Shown: in pieces, positions 21,778-32,138 of the stretch
How positions within the stretch are numbered: position 1 is the first letter of the stretch
How the letters are laid out: every line of letters begins with the position of its first letter
Assembly (NCBI RefSeq): GCF_000006405.1
Contig: NW_003216498.1
Coordinates: 649,720-701,202, forward strand
Reading direction: 5' to 3'
Length of the DNA stretch: 51,483 nucleotides
Origin: Perkinsus marinus ATCC 50983
Taxonomy: Eukaryota > Perkinsozoa > Perkinsida > Perkinsidae
The notes under the pieces: model-generated
Databases searched by the model: none
Told to the model about the DNA's origin: nothing
Seen by the model: the letters and a program-made list of their open reading frames with translations, nothing else
Position numbers and translations under genes: made by a program

Positions 21778-24700
21778 ATGCTCACTACAGAGGTCTCCGA
21801 GCCAGAGCTAGCTGTCCGGAACTTGGTACCGTAGTTGGTCTCCCTAGTCCACCTGAGGTGTTTGTCAATGCCAGGTCCTGTCTGTATGTGACCTGAAACA
21901 GCATGGGGATACGCCCCCGGCGCGAGCGGCTGCTCGGGCTGCTACTCTCGGTACAAGGTGAGCAGGCTGGGTCGTGGTTCGTCTCATCAGGATTGGTCTT
22001 AGGATGTACCTCTATGGTGGAGCGGATGATAAGAGGAGTTTTGGTGGCAACGGCGAGGTAGGTGCTCTCAGTGCTGACTGTTGACTGGTGTTGGAATATA
22101 TGTTCGCTTCTCCTCAGTTCAGCTTGGGAGTTTCCTTACTAATTTTAAGAAGTTCATATATACAAATTCGAGGGGAAATGTGAATGAATTAACGAGAATT
22201 TTTCCGAAATTCTCACGCAGTTTTTATACTCTCACCAACATATACGGTTGGCCCTGTGCGTATTTTCCCACACTGTGGTTGAGGGGAGCTCCTGGGTGGT
22301 AGGTTCATCTGCTGGAGATAGAGCAAATGAAGTGGTCGAGGCTGCAGGGCACTGGGGATCTCCCAGCATCTCGATTCGGTCACACCTTCAACGTAGGTGG
22401 AGAAATGCACCTGGCAGGAATCGAACCTGCGTCCTTTGTCAGGCAATATCTGATACCGACCTCTTACTCTTTGGAGGTCTTTGCACCACCGAGGGGTCCA
22501 CGTCTCATCCAGAGTTCCTCCGACCGAGTACCCCTGCCTGGACCCACGGGGCCGCAGAGGCTTCGTGTGACATTTACGTGTTCAATACAAGGTAGGTCTT
22601 CTCGGCCAGCTGCCCATCGTTTATCAATGTCCCCGTTGAGTTCAACTAGTCCAGCGCATCAGCCTCATGCAGCTCTACCAAGAACTTCATTCCCTAGACA
22701 CTTCTGGTCTTAGGACGTTGGTATGGTCCCGCCCTCCTATCACCAAGACCCTCGAGGCACCCTCTGGACGCTACTTCCATGCCAGCGCTGTGGTGAGCGA
22801 CGAGGACTGTATCACTAGTGCTGGAGTTTACGTTTGTTTTCCTCAGCTGAGCTTAGGAGTTTCCTCACTAGTTATAGAAAACTAGAAAACTACATATGAA
22901 CTCGGGTAGGAGTATACAGAAACCAATTAGAATTTCCTAGAGTTCCCCTCGAATTTTCATAGTGTCACCAACACACGTGGTTGACTATGTGCTAACCTGG
23001 GGATCCCCGTCCCAGGTTGAAGAATCCTTGTTGGTCTATGGTGGACTGGATGCTGAAGGACGAGTCAATGCTGAGGTGTGGATCCTCGACCTCTCCTCGT
23101 GGGCCTGGCATAAGGTAGATCGGAAGTGTCACCGTCGAGTTGTGATAGTTCCCAAGCAGGTGTCACCGTCAATTACTCTCCCCCCAGTGTTTGGTCACGC
23201 CATGGCGGCCTACCATGGTAGCATCTATAGTTTCGGAGGCAGCTATGGGGATGTTGGCGACGATGAGGAGTCCAGCGAGCTCTACAAGATTACACTCGAG
23301 AGTGGCAATACTGTTGCAGTAGATCCGGAGGTCCCGGGTTCGATCCGAGCGCCCTGCATTTTACAGGTTTCCATCTGTGATACCAATAATTCGACTGCAC
23401 CCTGCCAACGGAGGTTCCATAGTATGGACATGATTGGCGGCAGGTCGCATTTATCATCTTTCTATTCCATCGCTACTACCTCCTTTAGGCTCTATGTTTT
23501 AGCTGGCGTCTCGGCTCCTTCATCAGCACGCTCTGCCGACCTTTACATGTGAGTGCTAGCAGCCTTGTCCCGACTGGGACCGTACCACTCCTTCGACTAC
23601 AGATATGATATGGCCACGAAGCGATGGTCAAGACCGCTGTATGATGGTGCTGCTATAAACCTCCGAGTGCACACTACTACTGTGCTCCACGATAAGCTTC
23701 TGGTCTTCGGCGGGATCAGGTCCGTTGAGATTCTCAATTCCGTGTTTATTGAACTTGGTGTAGGGACAAGGTCGGCTCTGACGAAATTCGGATTTCAAGG
23801 AAGCTGTTTTTCCTCAATGTGCTGGAAATTAAAGAAGGAGCGGTAAGGCTACTCCCTAGCGCAGTTTTTACAGGAACTCACTCTAGTATCTTGTCAGACC
23901 GAGGGGGACTTCAAGTTCAAGTTGGTGTCAGTCGGTGACTCGGGTGTTGGCAAGTCCTGCCTTCTCACTCGCTTCGTCAACGACGTCTACTCTGACTTCC
24001 ACGTTTCAACGATTGGCGTTGACTTTGTAAGACTAACAGCTTCGGTGCAGCTCCCATCACTTCTGTCATCACCATTTCAGAAAACTGTGGTGACGATGGT
24101 AAAAGGTCGACTCGTCAAACTACAGCTGGTGAGTCATTTTGGCTGCTGCAGGAGGGTCTTTGTATCTGTCGTTCTTTCCTCTCAGTGGGACACTGCAGGG
24201 CAGGAGCGCTTCTCGGTGGTCACAGGCAATTACTACCGCAATGCTGACGGCTTCGTACTGGTGTATGATGCTACAAACAGAGTGGGATAGATGATGGATT
24301 TCGGATGTCATTTTATTCTATTATTCAGACTTCTTTTGATCACGTCGATCAGTGGCTATCTCAAATAGAACAGCATCATGACCTTGGACCCAACACTATA
24401 AAGATACTCGTTGGTGAGTAATTGTTCCTCCCCTGCTTTCCGACTCCCACTCTTCCCGTCAGGTAACAAACACGATCTCTCATCAGAGGTTGTGGTTACT
24501 CCGGCCGAGGGTGAGAAGAAGGCTCAGCAGATCGGCGCGTTTTTCGTTGCGGCTTCGGCCAAGACCGCGAGCAATGTGGATTATGCCTTCTTGATCGGTA
24601 AATGCTAATTCTCAGTGGAGCCGTTGAATGGACTCGTTCAGGGGCACAGAAGCTTGTTGAAATACGTCGAGAGCAGCAGCAAATCCAGCAACAGGTACGC

Positions 24701-24827
24701 TCATGTGCTATGGTGGTCGAACCAGTGTGCTCTCCTTCAGCGGAACTCAGCCCAGCGTTTACAGCTCGAAAGTCAGAACTCCACATCATCGGCCAACTTC
24801 TGTACACAATCGTGCGCGTCAAGATGA
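21778..24827 (+). CDS. Kelch-repeat/Rab GTPase fusion protein
   Basis: Exons give six kelch blades (YGGADDKRS, FGGLCTTEG, YGGLDAEGR, FGGSYGDVG, LAGVSAPSS, FGGIRDKVG) with following Trp and Tyr positions. Intron 23843-23897 (55 nt) then joins LNVLEIKEGA to TEGDFKFKLVSVGDSGVGKS, the P-loop of a complete Rab. Later exons give STIGVDF, WDTAGQERF, NKHD and SAKT, so all five GTP-binding motifs are present. The Rab frame has an in-frame stop at 23856-23858 and no ATG before its P-loop, so it has no start of its own. The tail (NFCTQSCASR, stop at 24827) lacks a CC, CXC or CAAX ending. Introns 22058-22302 and 22793-23015 hold introner-like elements. The first exon (MLTTEVSEPELA at 21778) is the least certain part. 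A trafficking role is inferred from the Rab domain. Confidence 0.8.
22080..22253 (+). mobile_element. Introner-like element, copy 2 (in kelch-Rab intron)
   Basis: About 174 bp inside intron 22058-22302 (245 nt). It shares with the other copies the GTTGGAATATATGTTCGCTT head, a CTCAGTTCAGCTTGGGAGTT core, AT-rich middle blocks and the CTCACCAACATATACGG tail. The ends are weakly inverted. Orientation is the same as the host gene. Confidence 0.75.
22809..22985 (+). mobile_element. Introner-like element, copy 3 (in kelch-Rab intron)
   Basis: About 177 bp inside intron 22793-23015 (223 nt). It keeps the CTCAGCTGAGCTTAGGAGTT core, an ACAGAAACCAATTAGAATTT block shared with copy 1, and the GTGTCACCAACACACGTGG tail. 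The flanking exons join in frame across the intron (ASAV to EESLLVYGG), restoring a kelch blade. Confidence 0.75.
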
Positions 24828-25524
24828 CTTTGACATATTTAATATTATCAGCACTTTTTCAAACTCTATGACAAATTGATGTCGAGTGAATGGAGTGGGG
24901 GGGGCGACTAAAGAGCCTTGGAATAGAAATCATGAAGGTTGGAAATGGCGGCTAACTGTTAACTCGAGGAGTAGTCAAATACAGGTATTCCCCGTCAGGA
25001 AGGAGTCATGTTGCAAGAATTTGGCCATCAGAGCCGCTGCTCATGGTGCCTTGCATCCTTCGATATACGTACCACACAGGTCTGTCCTCTTGTGCATCAG
25101 CCGGGATTAGATCGTAAATACAAATGTGACAACCTCCTCTTCGGGACCTGTTGCTCTAACTCTCCCCGCTCTATATCACCAACCTGGCAGGAACATTGAG
25201 AAAGTGATGTAGTCGAGTGACCAGTTCTCTGACACTGTACGAATCAGGGAGCATGACAAAGGCCATACTTACCCCTTACCTGTAGTCTTGTGATGCAACA
25301 CCTTCAGTTGGCAAGTCTCTCCGTCCTCCTCCACCCGACGAGACTGTCTATTGATATACAAATCTATTGAGGTCAAAGCTCAAACAGCTCAATGAGCTGA
25401 GCTCATCACCTCAGTCGAGGTGCTTGTTCTTGTCACGTGACTGATGCCGCTAAGTTTCCTCTCGCAACATGGTCACTCCACTTTCATAACACAAGACAAT
25501 AAATCAACAAGAACACCGAGCATG
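24828..25524. other. Convergent intergenic region
   Basis: About 700 bp between the 3' ends of the kelch-Rab gene and the minus-strand gene at 25525. No exon, RNA gene or repeat is recognised. Confidence 0.4.
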
Positions 25525-26504
25525 TCAATCAGACAAGTCTTCAGAAGAAGTGTCACTCCCCGGTATCTGTCTCACGTTGACAGGCTCGTCGTCATCATCG
25601 TCATCCTCTTCTGCCTCCTGCTGGGCCTCCACTACTCGTGACTGTCTGCGAGAAGAAGCAGAGGGCCTCCGCGACCGCCTCCCCGCCTTGCCATACTCTA
25701 CAGCCTCTCCTGCCTTCTCTGGAATCTGTCCCATGAGTGTCGTGAAGAACTCCTGCAGAGCGGCTTTGCGGTCATCACCATGTACTTGCTGGTCATTCGC
25801 TCTCCTCTCACTCTCGTCACTTCGACGATCATCAGAAGCATCAGAGTGCCCCCGAGCCTTCCTGGCAGGCCGATCAACCTTCTCTCGGCGCCCACCCACT
25901 TCAGCGCTGTTATCGACGCTCTGACGACTTTTGGATCTCTTCGTCTCTCGATGCCGCCTCACAGCCTCTTCGACGGCCTCCAAGTGCCGTTGTGACTTTC
26001 GTGAGCTTTTCCGAATGATTTTGGATTTACGTGGCGCGCGATCATCTTGTTCGTGATTCACTGCTTTGTCGTCCCTTTGGGCGTGTTCCTCCTCAACTGC
26101 TCTTGCTACTTCATAATCTCGCGTGTCCCGAGTTGTCCTCCATTCATTCTGAGGTGGTCGTTGCGGATCCACATACTGCGGAACTCGTTGAGATGGTGCG
26201 TCAACGAGAATCGCATGAGCCTAACAAAGGAGGGTGGTGACACATATCAAGACAGCTTAGGAAGGGGCCTTACCATCTCAACGATCTTGTTAGTCGACAT
26301 GAGGTAGAGGTCTAGCTTGTCCACGACTCGTTCGAGCCTACCAGCCGGAAACAGCACGAATCAAAGCCTGAACTCGAGACACGACTATTACTTATCGCAA
26401 AGGCGATCTAGCTTGTGTGCAGTGTGGCTGTGCATCGATTCGGAGGAGAAGTGGTATGAGCTGTTACTACGATTCAGTACTGCTGAAGTGGGTGAAGCAT
26501 TCAT
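25525..26504 (-). CDS. Highly charged coiled-coil protein, unrecognised
   Basis: Exons 26504-26392, 26337-26274 and 26220-25525 sum to 873 nt, 290 codons plus stop; the introns are 54 and 53 nt. An in-frame stop just upstream of 26504 supports that start. The N-terminal part contains a helix with heptad leucines (HKLDRLCDKLERVVDKLDLY). The rest is rich in Arg, Lys, Glu and Asp with Ser-Arg stretches (RRSRRPSASSRRQSR) and an acidic run near the C-terminus (EEDDDDDDEP). The composition recalls nuclear or RNA-processing proteins, but no family is recognised. Confidence 0.75.
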
Positions 26505-27031
26505 ATCTGTCCTAACACTCTAGTTACGGGTATTGACAACTCAAGACCCTTGGAACATGTAACCATCAGTAGCTTACTCAGCTGAGTCAAACTGAGTAGT
26601 AGTTGCCCTGCTGAAGTCATCAAAGCCCAGCATATGAGACACTGCTGTCCCCGCACCATGTGCTAAAGCAGTTCTCAAGAATGCCGACATTTTCCGCATC
26701 AGATGAAATTCACTCTGAATATTGTTCGGAGGTCTTACATGAAGAGAAGACTGGTAATGTTACTGAAGCTTCCCTCAATGTGGCGGGTCAAGTCAAGCGC
26801 TTGCTGAGCCCTGTCAGACTTGTTCATGATTCAGAGCTCAATGATTCTCCCATTGTCATCATGCATACTCCTAGAACCTACAGTGGCCATAGAAAGGTCA
26901 GAAGTTGGGAACCCTGCGATGAGAATAACCCGCATACTTTCGCACTCCTTCATACCACCCTTCTACCAACACTACCCAATACTCAGCGGGATAGAAAAAA
27001 TGATAAACACGGACTACGAAGTGAGATGGGG
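26505..27031. other. Region with one unassigned open stretch
   Basis: A 152-codon plus-strand open stretch (26660-27118) runs into the 3' end of the RING gene on the other strand. Its sequence shows no domain, and it may be chance. Nothing else is seen. Confidence 0.25.
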
Positions 27032-27455
27032 TTAAAGTTGCCATTGAAATTGAACAGAAAAGCCGTTACTACTAGATTCATAATGTCGAGTGAATCGACC
27101 GTCAGAGAAGGTCGATGACTCCGAATGGCCATTTTCGGAGCTCTCGTCATGAGAGGCTAGCTTGGCTCGACAAATCGGACATGTGGGGGCTCTTTGCAAC
27201 CATCGACGTCCACACTCTTTGTGGAGATAGTGACCACAGGCAAGCTTGTAACTGAGAAGTAACAAAGGAGTGGTACGCGTAGTCTATTGAACCTCCTAGT
27301 TACCATTCATCCTCTACTTTGTACTCTTCCATACAAATTGCACAATTTTCTCCAACTACCGCGTCGTCTGTGGTCAAGACGACCTCAGAAACTCCTTCGA
27401 GTGACTCTGGTGATCCTGACCAAGGAAATCTACACATAGCCAGTTAGTTTGGCGA
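27032..27455 (-). CDS. RING-H2 finger protein (probable E3 ubiquitin ligase)
   Basis: Removing intron 27252-27303 (52 nt) joins GENCAICMEEYKVEDEC to YKLACGHYLHKECGRRWL and APTCPICRAKL. This gives Cys-x2-Cys, Cys-x-His-x2-His-x2-Cys and Cys-x2-Cys, a complete RING-H2 finger as found in ubiquitin ligases that bind an E2 enzyme. A Ser/Glu-rich tail of about 40 residues follows. The upstream exon reads back to about 27455 (PWSGSPESLEGVSEV) and begins at a likely splice acceptor, so the true start is further upstream and unresolved. No membrane segment is seen in the part that can be read. Confidence 0.8.
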
Positions 27456-27913
27456 CGAATACAACATCCTATTCGGAATAATAAGTTACATTGCAGCTTC
27501 AGACCTATACCACACATTTCTGAATTGATGAAAATAACATTGCATGCTAGCCGACTGATCATGCTATGGCAGTTTGATTTTGAATCGGTGATAGCAGTGT
27601 TCTTATCTTTATTGCACTCGGAGTTTGCAGCAAGGACCCGGATGACGTATGATATAAATATCTACAATCTATTATACGGGCATTCTATTAATAAACTATT
27701 TTCTATCGGGAGTAGATATAAACACATATCAACGTGTGGCTAGTATCAATACTATTCATATCCTAAGGCGTATGTTAGGGGGCCCTGCTGTGGGTGTACA
27801 ATAAATGGATGTTATAATCACAGTGCTTGCCTTGGCCGCACTGTGATTCTGAAATTGATAGTACTTATTATTATTGATCTCAGTACCAGCTTTGGCTGTG
27901 CGTCCAACACATA
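27456..27913. other. AT-rich intergenic region
   Basis: It should contain the missing first exon of the RING gene. A minus-strand open stretch at 27914-27756 follows a possible acceptor and may be a last exon of the gene at 27914-28549, but it has no recognised sequence. Confidence 0.3.
27817..27847. other. Perfect 10-bp hairpin
   Basis: ATCACAGTGC and GCACTGTGAT flank an 11-nt loop. It may be a 3'-end or structured RNA element for either neighbouring gene, or chance. Confidence 0.5.
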
Positions 27914-28549
27914 CTATTTTATCATGTAAAAATAAAGTATAACTATCTTATTACCATCAGTGGTATCCCATAAATGAGCGGCTTTCTCTGGCCCCAGGAC
28001 CTCTATCAACAACTGATTGATACGCTCATCGAGAGCGTCTGGATCCTCCCGAAGACTCGACGGTATCCCTGCTGTTGCCGAAGATATCCTATCAGCCTGA
28101 CGAGGCGAAAATGGGAGAACTCGAGCAACGTGAGTCAATAGTACTATTCCTCCCATAAAGGGGACCCAGGAGAGGTAGTGGGTTGCGAAGTAGTTGGCCC
28201 TGCCGGCCATACCCAAGACGGTCTGGACGGCCTCAGGGTATCTACAGACGATCTACAGTCTCGTCCACCCCTCACCCTAGTTCGTACGTTCGAACCATAA
28301 TCTGCGTTATCCGGGCCAATGCAGTAGCCTCCTCAGGGTTGGTCTCCGCAAAACCTGCCAATGGAGATTCTAATAGGCGCTTCACTTGTAGGTAGTACCA
28401 GCGAACCGTTGTGTTATAGTAGGGAAGAGCCCTTCAGCATGGTCGCTATTGGGCAACGGAACCGCCTCTTCAGAAACCGCCGTATTAGGGGTTGGGGTCT
28501 CCGTCGAGGACGATCGGGATGGAGATGAAGGAGAGGAAGAGTTTTCCAT
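27914..28549 (-). CDS. Unrecognised single-pass membrane protein
   Basis: Two exons are supported. The first reads LPYYNTTVRWYYLQVKRLLE and FAETNPEEATALARITQIMV; it is joined over a very short intron (about 34 nt, near 28230-28265) to YPEAVQTVLGMAGRANYF and to a hydrophobic segment (LSWVPFMGGIVLLTHVARVL). A helical C-terminal part follows (ALDERINQLLIEVLGPEKAA). A Ser/Pro/Thr-rich stretch that could be the N-terminus starts at Met 28549, but the junction to the next exon is unresolved. The C-terminal end may be the stop at 27914, or may continue through a further intron. No family is recognised. Confidence 0.55.
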
Positions 28550-29088
28550 ATGTTGTGGCGATAAAAAGAAATGAAAATGCAACGAATGAATCGCTTCGCT
28601 CCGCTAAACGTCAGTAGCGCTCGCCAGGTTGGTTATCGGCAAGGCTAAGAAGGGGTGGAATGTTGCGCTGTTGTAGACTTGCAAGAAAGCTTTTAGTAGC
28701 CGGCATCTGTCGATAGTAGCTCGCTGAAGAGGCTCTACACCCCAGGTGGGGAGTGTTTGGACTGTCGGATCAATCGGAAAGAGATGGTCGTAGGGAATCT
28801 TGGGTATTTCGCGAGCCTAATTTCGTATCACAAGAGGCTTGCCTGTCAATGACTGATAGTAACGATGTATCTTCAACACCCACGAGGCTGCCTAGTAGCG
28901 GTAGTAGACTCAAGTACACTTCTTTGTAGTGATGATTTGGGGCTGGCACGGTCTGCTTTGAGTTGGCCAGGGAGTGGTATGTCGCGGACAACAGCATAAC
29001 GTGCCTAGTCGAGCTTAGTGGTATCTTTACGCTAGACCTTGTGTTGGTTTTGGCAGTTTTGAGAGCCAATTCTTTATCTACCTCAAAA
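28550..29088. other. Divergent intergenic region
   Basis: About 540 bp between the start of the minus-strand membrane protein and the SPX gene. A Ser-rich plus-strand open stretch (28750-28930) cannot be tied to a gene. Both promoters should lie here. Confidence 0.35.
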
Positions 29089-30358
29089 ATGCGTTTTAGC
29101 AAGAGGCTCGCTCTAGCAATGCAGGAGGGCAGTTTGCCGTACCTCTCTCAGAAAACTATAAAGCATCATTTGGTGGGACTGGAGAAACTAGCCAAGACCT
29201 TCGCCCGGCAAAATGTACTGTCGTCATTGACTCTTCTACTATCAGTTAATTGCTTCCTATTAGGAGCTCTTGGGCACGGAGTCGTTGGCTTCTCTCATCA
29301 TTTTCGTGAACACTGAGCGGGCCAGGTAGTATATGGAAGGTCGCCGTTGACTTAGTTATTCGTGGAGCTACTCTTCTCAGGTATGGCATACCCCAAAGGG
29401 ACGTTCTATTGACTTTAGAGGAAATACGGTTCCAAGATGGTGAGATGTTTAGTGTTGTGGATCGGGACATTGAGTGCATCAAGGGAGCGATAGAGGAGCT
29501 GGAACTGTCTCTCATGCACGAGGTGAGCTTTCTCATTGGCCGTTGTGGAGATTTTATGGTTTTTCCATCAGATATCACAGTGGATAACGAAGGCTAATCA
29601 CGGTGGACTGCTCTTGACCGAGCGGCAAGTTGAATGTGCTCCTCAGAAAAACGGCCAGAGGTTGGCTCAAGCATTGGTAGTGATGATGGGCGGGTTACCA
29701 CCTTCTCTAGGGCTACTCTATTAGGTGTCGTATCATGTAAGCTCTCTCGGGACTGAAGCTGCATGCTCATGGGTCGAATCGTATGTGAGGAGTTACTGCA
29801 ACTTTCATGAACACCTCGCTGAGCTGATGAACTATATTGATGTCAATTTGGCTGGCTTCCGGAAGCTCCTCAAACGGCACGACAAGAACATTCCTAGGCT
29901 CTTCCATGCTAGGAGTACTCCCTTCCTTGGGTGAGTCTTTTGGTCCATGGTCATCATTATGGTCTTCTCCTCCTCAGTTTTCATTCGATCGTCACTAGAG
30001 TTACTATGAAGGTGTTTGTGGTAGCAGTGAAAATCCATGCACTGTTGACAGAGTGCTTGGATGAGATAAACCGACAGGCCCAGAGTCCGTCGACTGAGGT
30101 GGAGACACTGCGATCCCTCCTAGGTGGGTTCGACAAGGTGCATCTCGCTCGGTTCGAAAGGGTGTGTTCCCAGGACCAGCCCCAGTGCTTGGTGCGGAGA
30201 CTGCCACAGTCGCCCATCTTCACTTTCCGAACCTCTTTGAGCCTGTGGATGATGCGGTCCAAAATGCTCAGCAGCAGCATCATTATGAACTACGAGTGTG
30301 CAACGCAGAGGCTCCCCTCCAACCGAGAGCAACGGTGGTGGAGGGGGTGTTCAACTGA
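29089..30358 (+). CDS. SPX-domain protein
   Basis: SPX domains bind inositol pyrophosphates and report phosphate status. Exons 29089-29214, 29264-29325, 29381-29522, 29581-29676, 29725-29930, 29978-30123 and 30174-30358 sum to 963 nt, 320 codons plus stop. The start MRFSKRLALAMQ is the typical SPX N-terminus, followed by LPYLSQKTIKHHLVGLEKL. The signature helix is MNYIDVNLAGFRKLLKRHDK, which carries the basic ligand-binding lysines. Between these lies the usual charged helix pair (DRDIECIKGAIEELELSLMHE region). No second domain (kinase, transporter, VTC, RING) is seen after the SPX, so it may be a stand-alone regulator. The exon at 29581-29676 is the least certain. Confidence 0.85.
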
Positions 30359-30609
30359 GGGGCACTGGCTAACGTCAGGAGTTGCCTACTGAAGAATGCA
30401 TGTTAGTAGTGACCCACGAGTAAACTCACTAGAGTTCGTCATCGCCTCGAGTATACAGCAGAGGGCAGGTCGCGATTTGCTAGGAGCGTATCCAGATGAT
30501 GATTGCTCTCTATATTACGGTTTCCCAGAGGGTAGAAGTCTATTCCCTTTCATGCTGTGTTGAGGGTTTTATAGCTGCTCATAGGACTATCGACTTGTCG
30601 TTGTTTATC

Positions 30610-32138
30610 ATGACTGACGCTACTACCGCTACTCCAGCCAACAGTGAGGCTCCTACCGAGGAGGATGCTGCTGCTAAGGTTGAGCTCCCCGAGGGCGCAA
30701 CTGCCCGGAAGGTGGTGGCTCCTCAAGAGGATGATGGAATGGATCATACGCCTACTGAGGATATGAACAAGCTCGTTCATCTTAACGCATTGGAGCCCTC
30801 TCATGTTGGCACCATCAAGGACGTCTCTGCCTCTAACAGGCTCATTCAGAGGAAGTATGCTCCTAAGGACTTCCACTGGTCTAAGTCGGCTGAGATACAC
30901 AGACTCCGAAGGAAGCAGATTGTGGAAGCGTAGGGTTGCTTTTCTTGTGGTACTCGCCAACGTAGGACTCCTCTTCAGGCACCCAGAGATCATTGGAGTT
31001 CAGGGTGCCGACAACCGTGAAGCTGTGTTCGCTACTTTCACTGTCCTAGTCCAGTTCATCATGTGCGTCCTCGTCAAGGACTGGTCATGGCCTTCAGTCA
31101 TTCTTGCCACTTGGGTAGAAGATATCCGTCATTTTCCTGCACTACATTTCTCCTCCTCATCATCAGTTGGTCTCTGGCTTCATGGAGCATTCCATCGTCA
31201 TGGGTGGTCACGAGCTCTCTCATGATATGTTCTTCAAGACTAGGTTCTATAACAGGGTTTTCTCGTAAGTACTATCGGTACAGCGATTCCCTTGCAGTTG
31301 CTCCTGCCTGTCAGCCTCTTCCTTAACCTCCCTGTGGGCGTTGCTATGATGGCTACCTTCAGAAGATACCATCTGGACCATCATTCTTCCCAAGTGAGGA
31401 GTGCCGTTGGGAAGCGTTGTTCCTCATGTTGCATCATTTTAGGGAGTTCCGAAGGTTGATGTTGATCTTCCCACTCGTTTCGAAGCCAATCTATTCCAAC
31501 ACAAGCTTGGCAAGTTCATCTGGGCTCTCCTCCAGCCATTCTTCTATGCTCTGAGGCCCCTAGTTGTTCACCCTCTCCCCATGAATCTATACGAACTCAT
31601 CAACTGGTTGGTCCAACTGCTGTTTGATATCGTCGTTGTGAAGTACCTTGGATGGAAGTCCTTCTTCTATCTTATCGGTGGTCTCTTTATGGGCTTGAGT
31701 ATCTTCAACCCTATCTCTGCTCACTTCATTGCCGAGCATTACGAGTTCGTGTATGGTCAGGAAACCTACAGTTACTATGGTCCTCTCAACTTTATCGTCT
31801 ACAATGTCGGGTAAGCGCTGATGAGCTCGTGGATACCTGTCACTTTTCGTCCCCTCAGACTCCACAATGAACACCATGACTTCCCCAATGTGTCTGGTTT
31901 CAACCTATGGAAGGTCAAGGCCATTGCTCCCGAATGGTGAGCTGCGTGACAGGGTTTGCTGTATTCTCATTCACTGTTAACCATAGGTACGACATTCCCA
32001 GCTATACTTCCTGGGTAAAGGTCCTCTATCAGTTCATAACTGGCGAGAATATGAACTTGTAGTTTCTCTCGTCTCCTGTTTTGTGGCTCCGTCAGTGTTT
32101 TTATCAGGTATTGCCGAGTTATGCGCAAGCACGCGTAG
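30610..32138 (+). CDS. DEGS: Sphingolipid delta-4 desaturase / dihydroceramide desaturase
   Basis: This membrane di-iron enzyme puts the 4,5 double bond into dihydroceramide at the ER. All three histidine boxes are present: GHELSHD, HLDHH and HNEHHDFPN. Other family marks are HFIAEHYEFVYGQETYSYYG and a desaturase-type tail (LYCRVMRKHA). Exons are 30610-30929, 30979-31114, 31167-31264, 31298-31393, 31443-31810, 31859-31936, 31987-32058 and 32108-32138. The N-terminus is longer than usual, with about 75 extra Ala/Glu/Thr-rich residues before the DFHW motif. The intron after 31264 is only 32-33 nt and keeps the frame only if one boundary is non-standard. The other six introns are 48-52 nt. Confidence 0.92.

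Noticed and set aside
22393-22475. tRNA candidate on the minus strand (perfect T-arm GCAGG-TTCGATT-CCTGC)
   Set aside because: Only the T-arm and one acceptor strand fit; the 5' acceptor strand and anticodon arm do not pair. The stretch is a 50-nt intron of the kelch-Rab gene plus the start of the next exon.
23325-23360. GGGTTCGATCC box B-like word
   Set aside because: It lies in a kelch-Rab exon and no tRNA cloverleaf forms around it.
20900-24000. Spliced-leader RNA gene
   Set aside because: I looked for the alveolate-type leader word (CCGTAGCCATTTTGGCTCAAG-like) here and elsewhere in the window and did not find it.
26660-27118. 152-codon plus-strand gene
   Set aside because: No domain and no splice-supported neighbours, and it runs into the RING gene on the other strand. 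Kept only as an unassigned open stretch.
28770-29102. 110-codon minus-strand open frame over the SPX start
   Set aside because: It overlaps the SPX first exon and its upstream region antisense and has no recognisable sequence.
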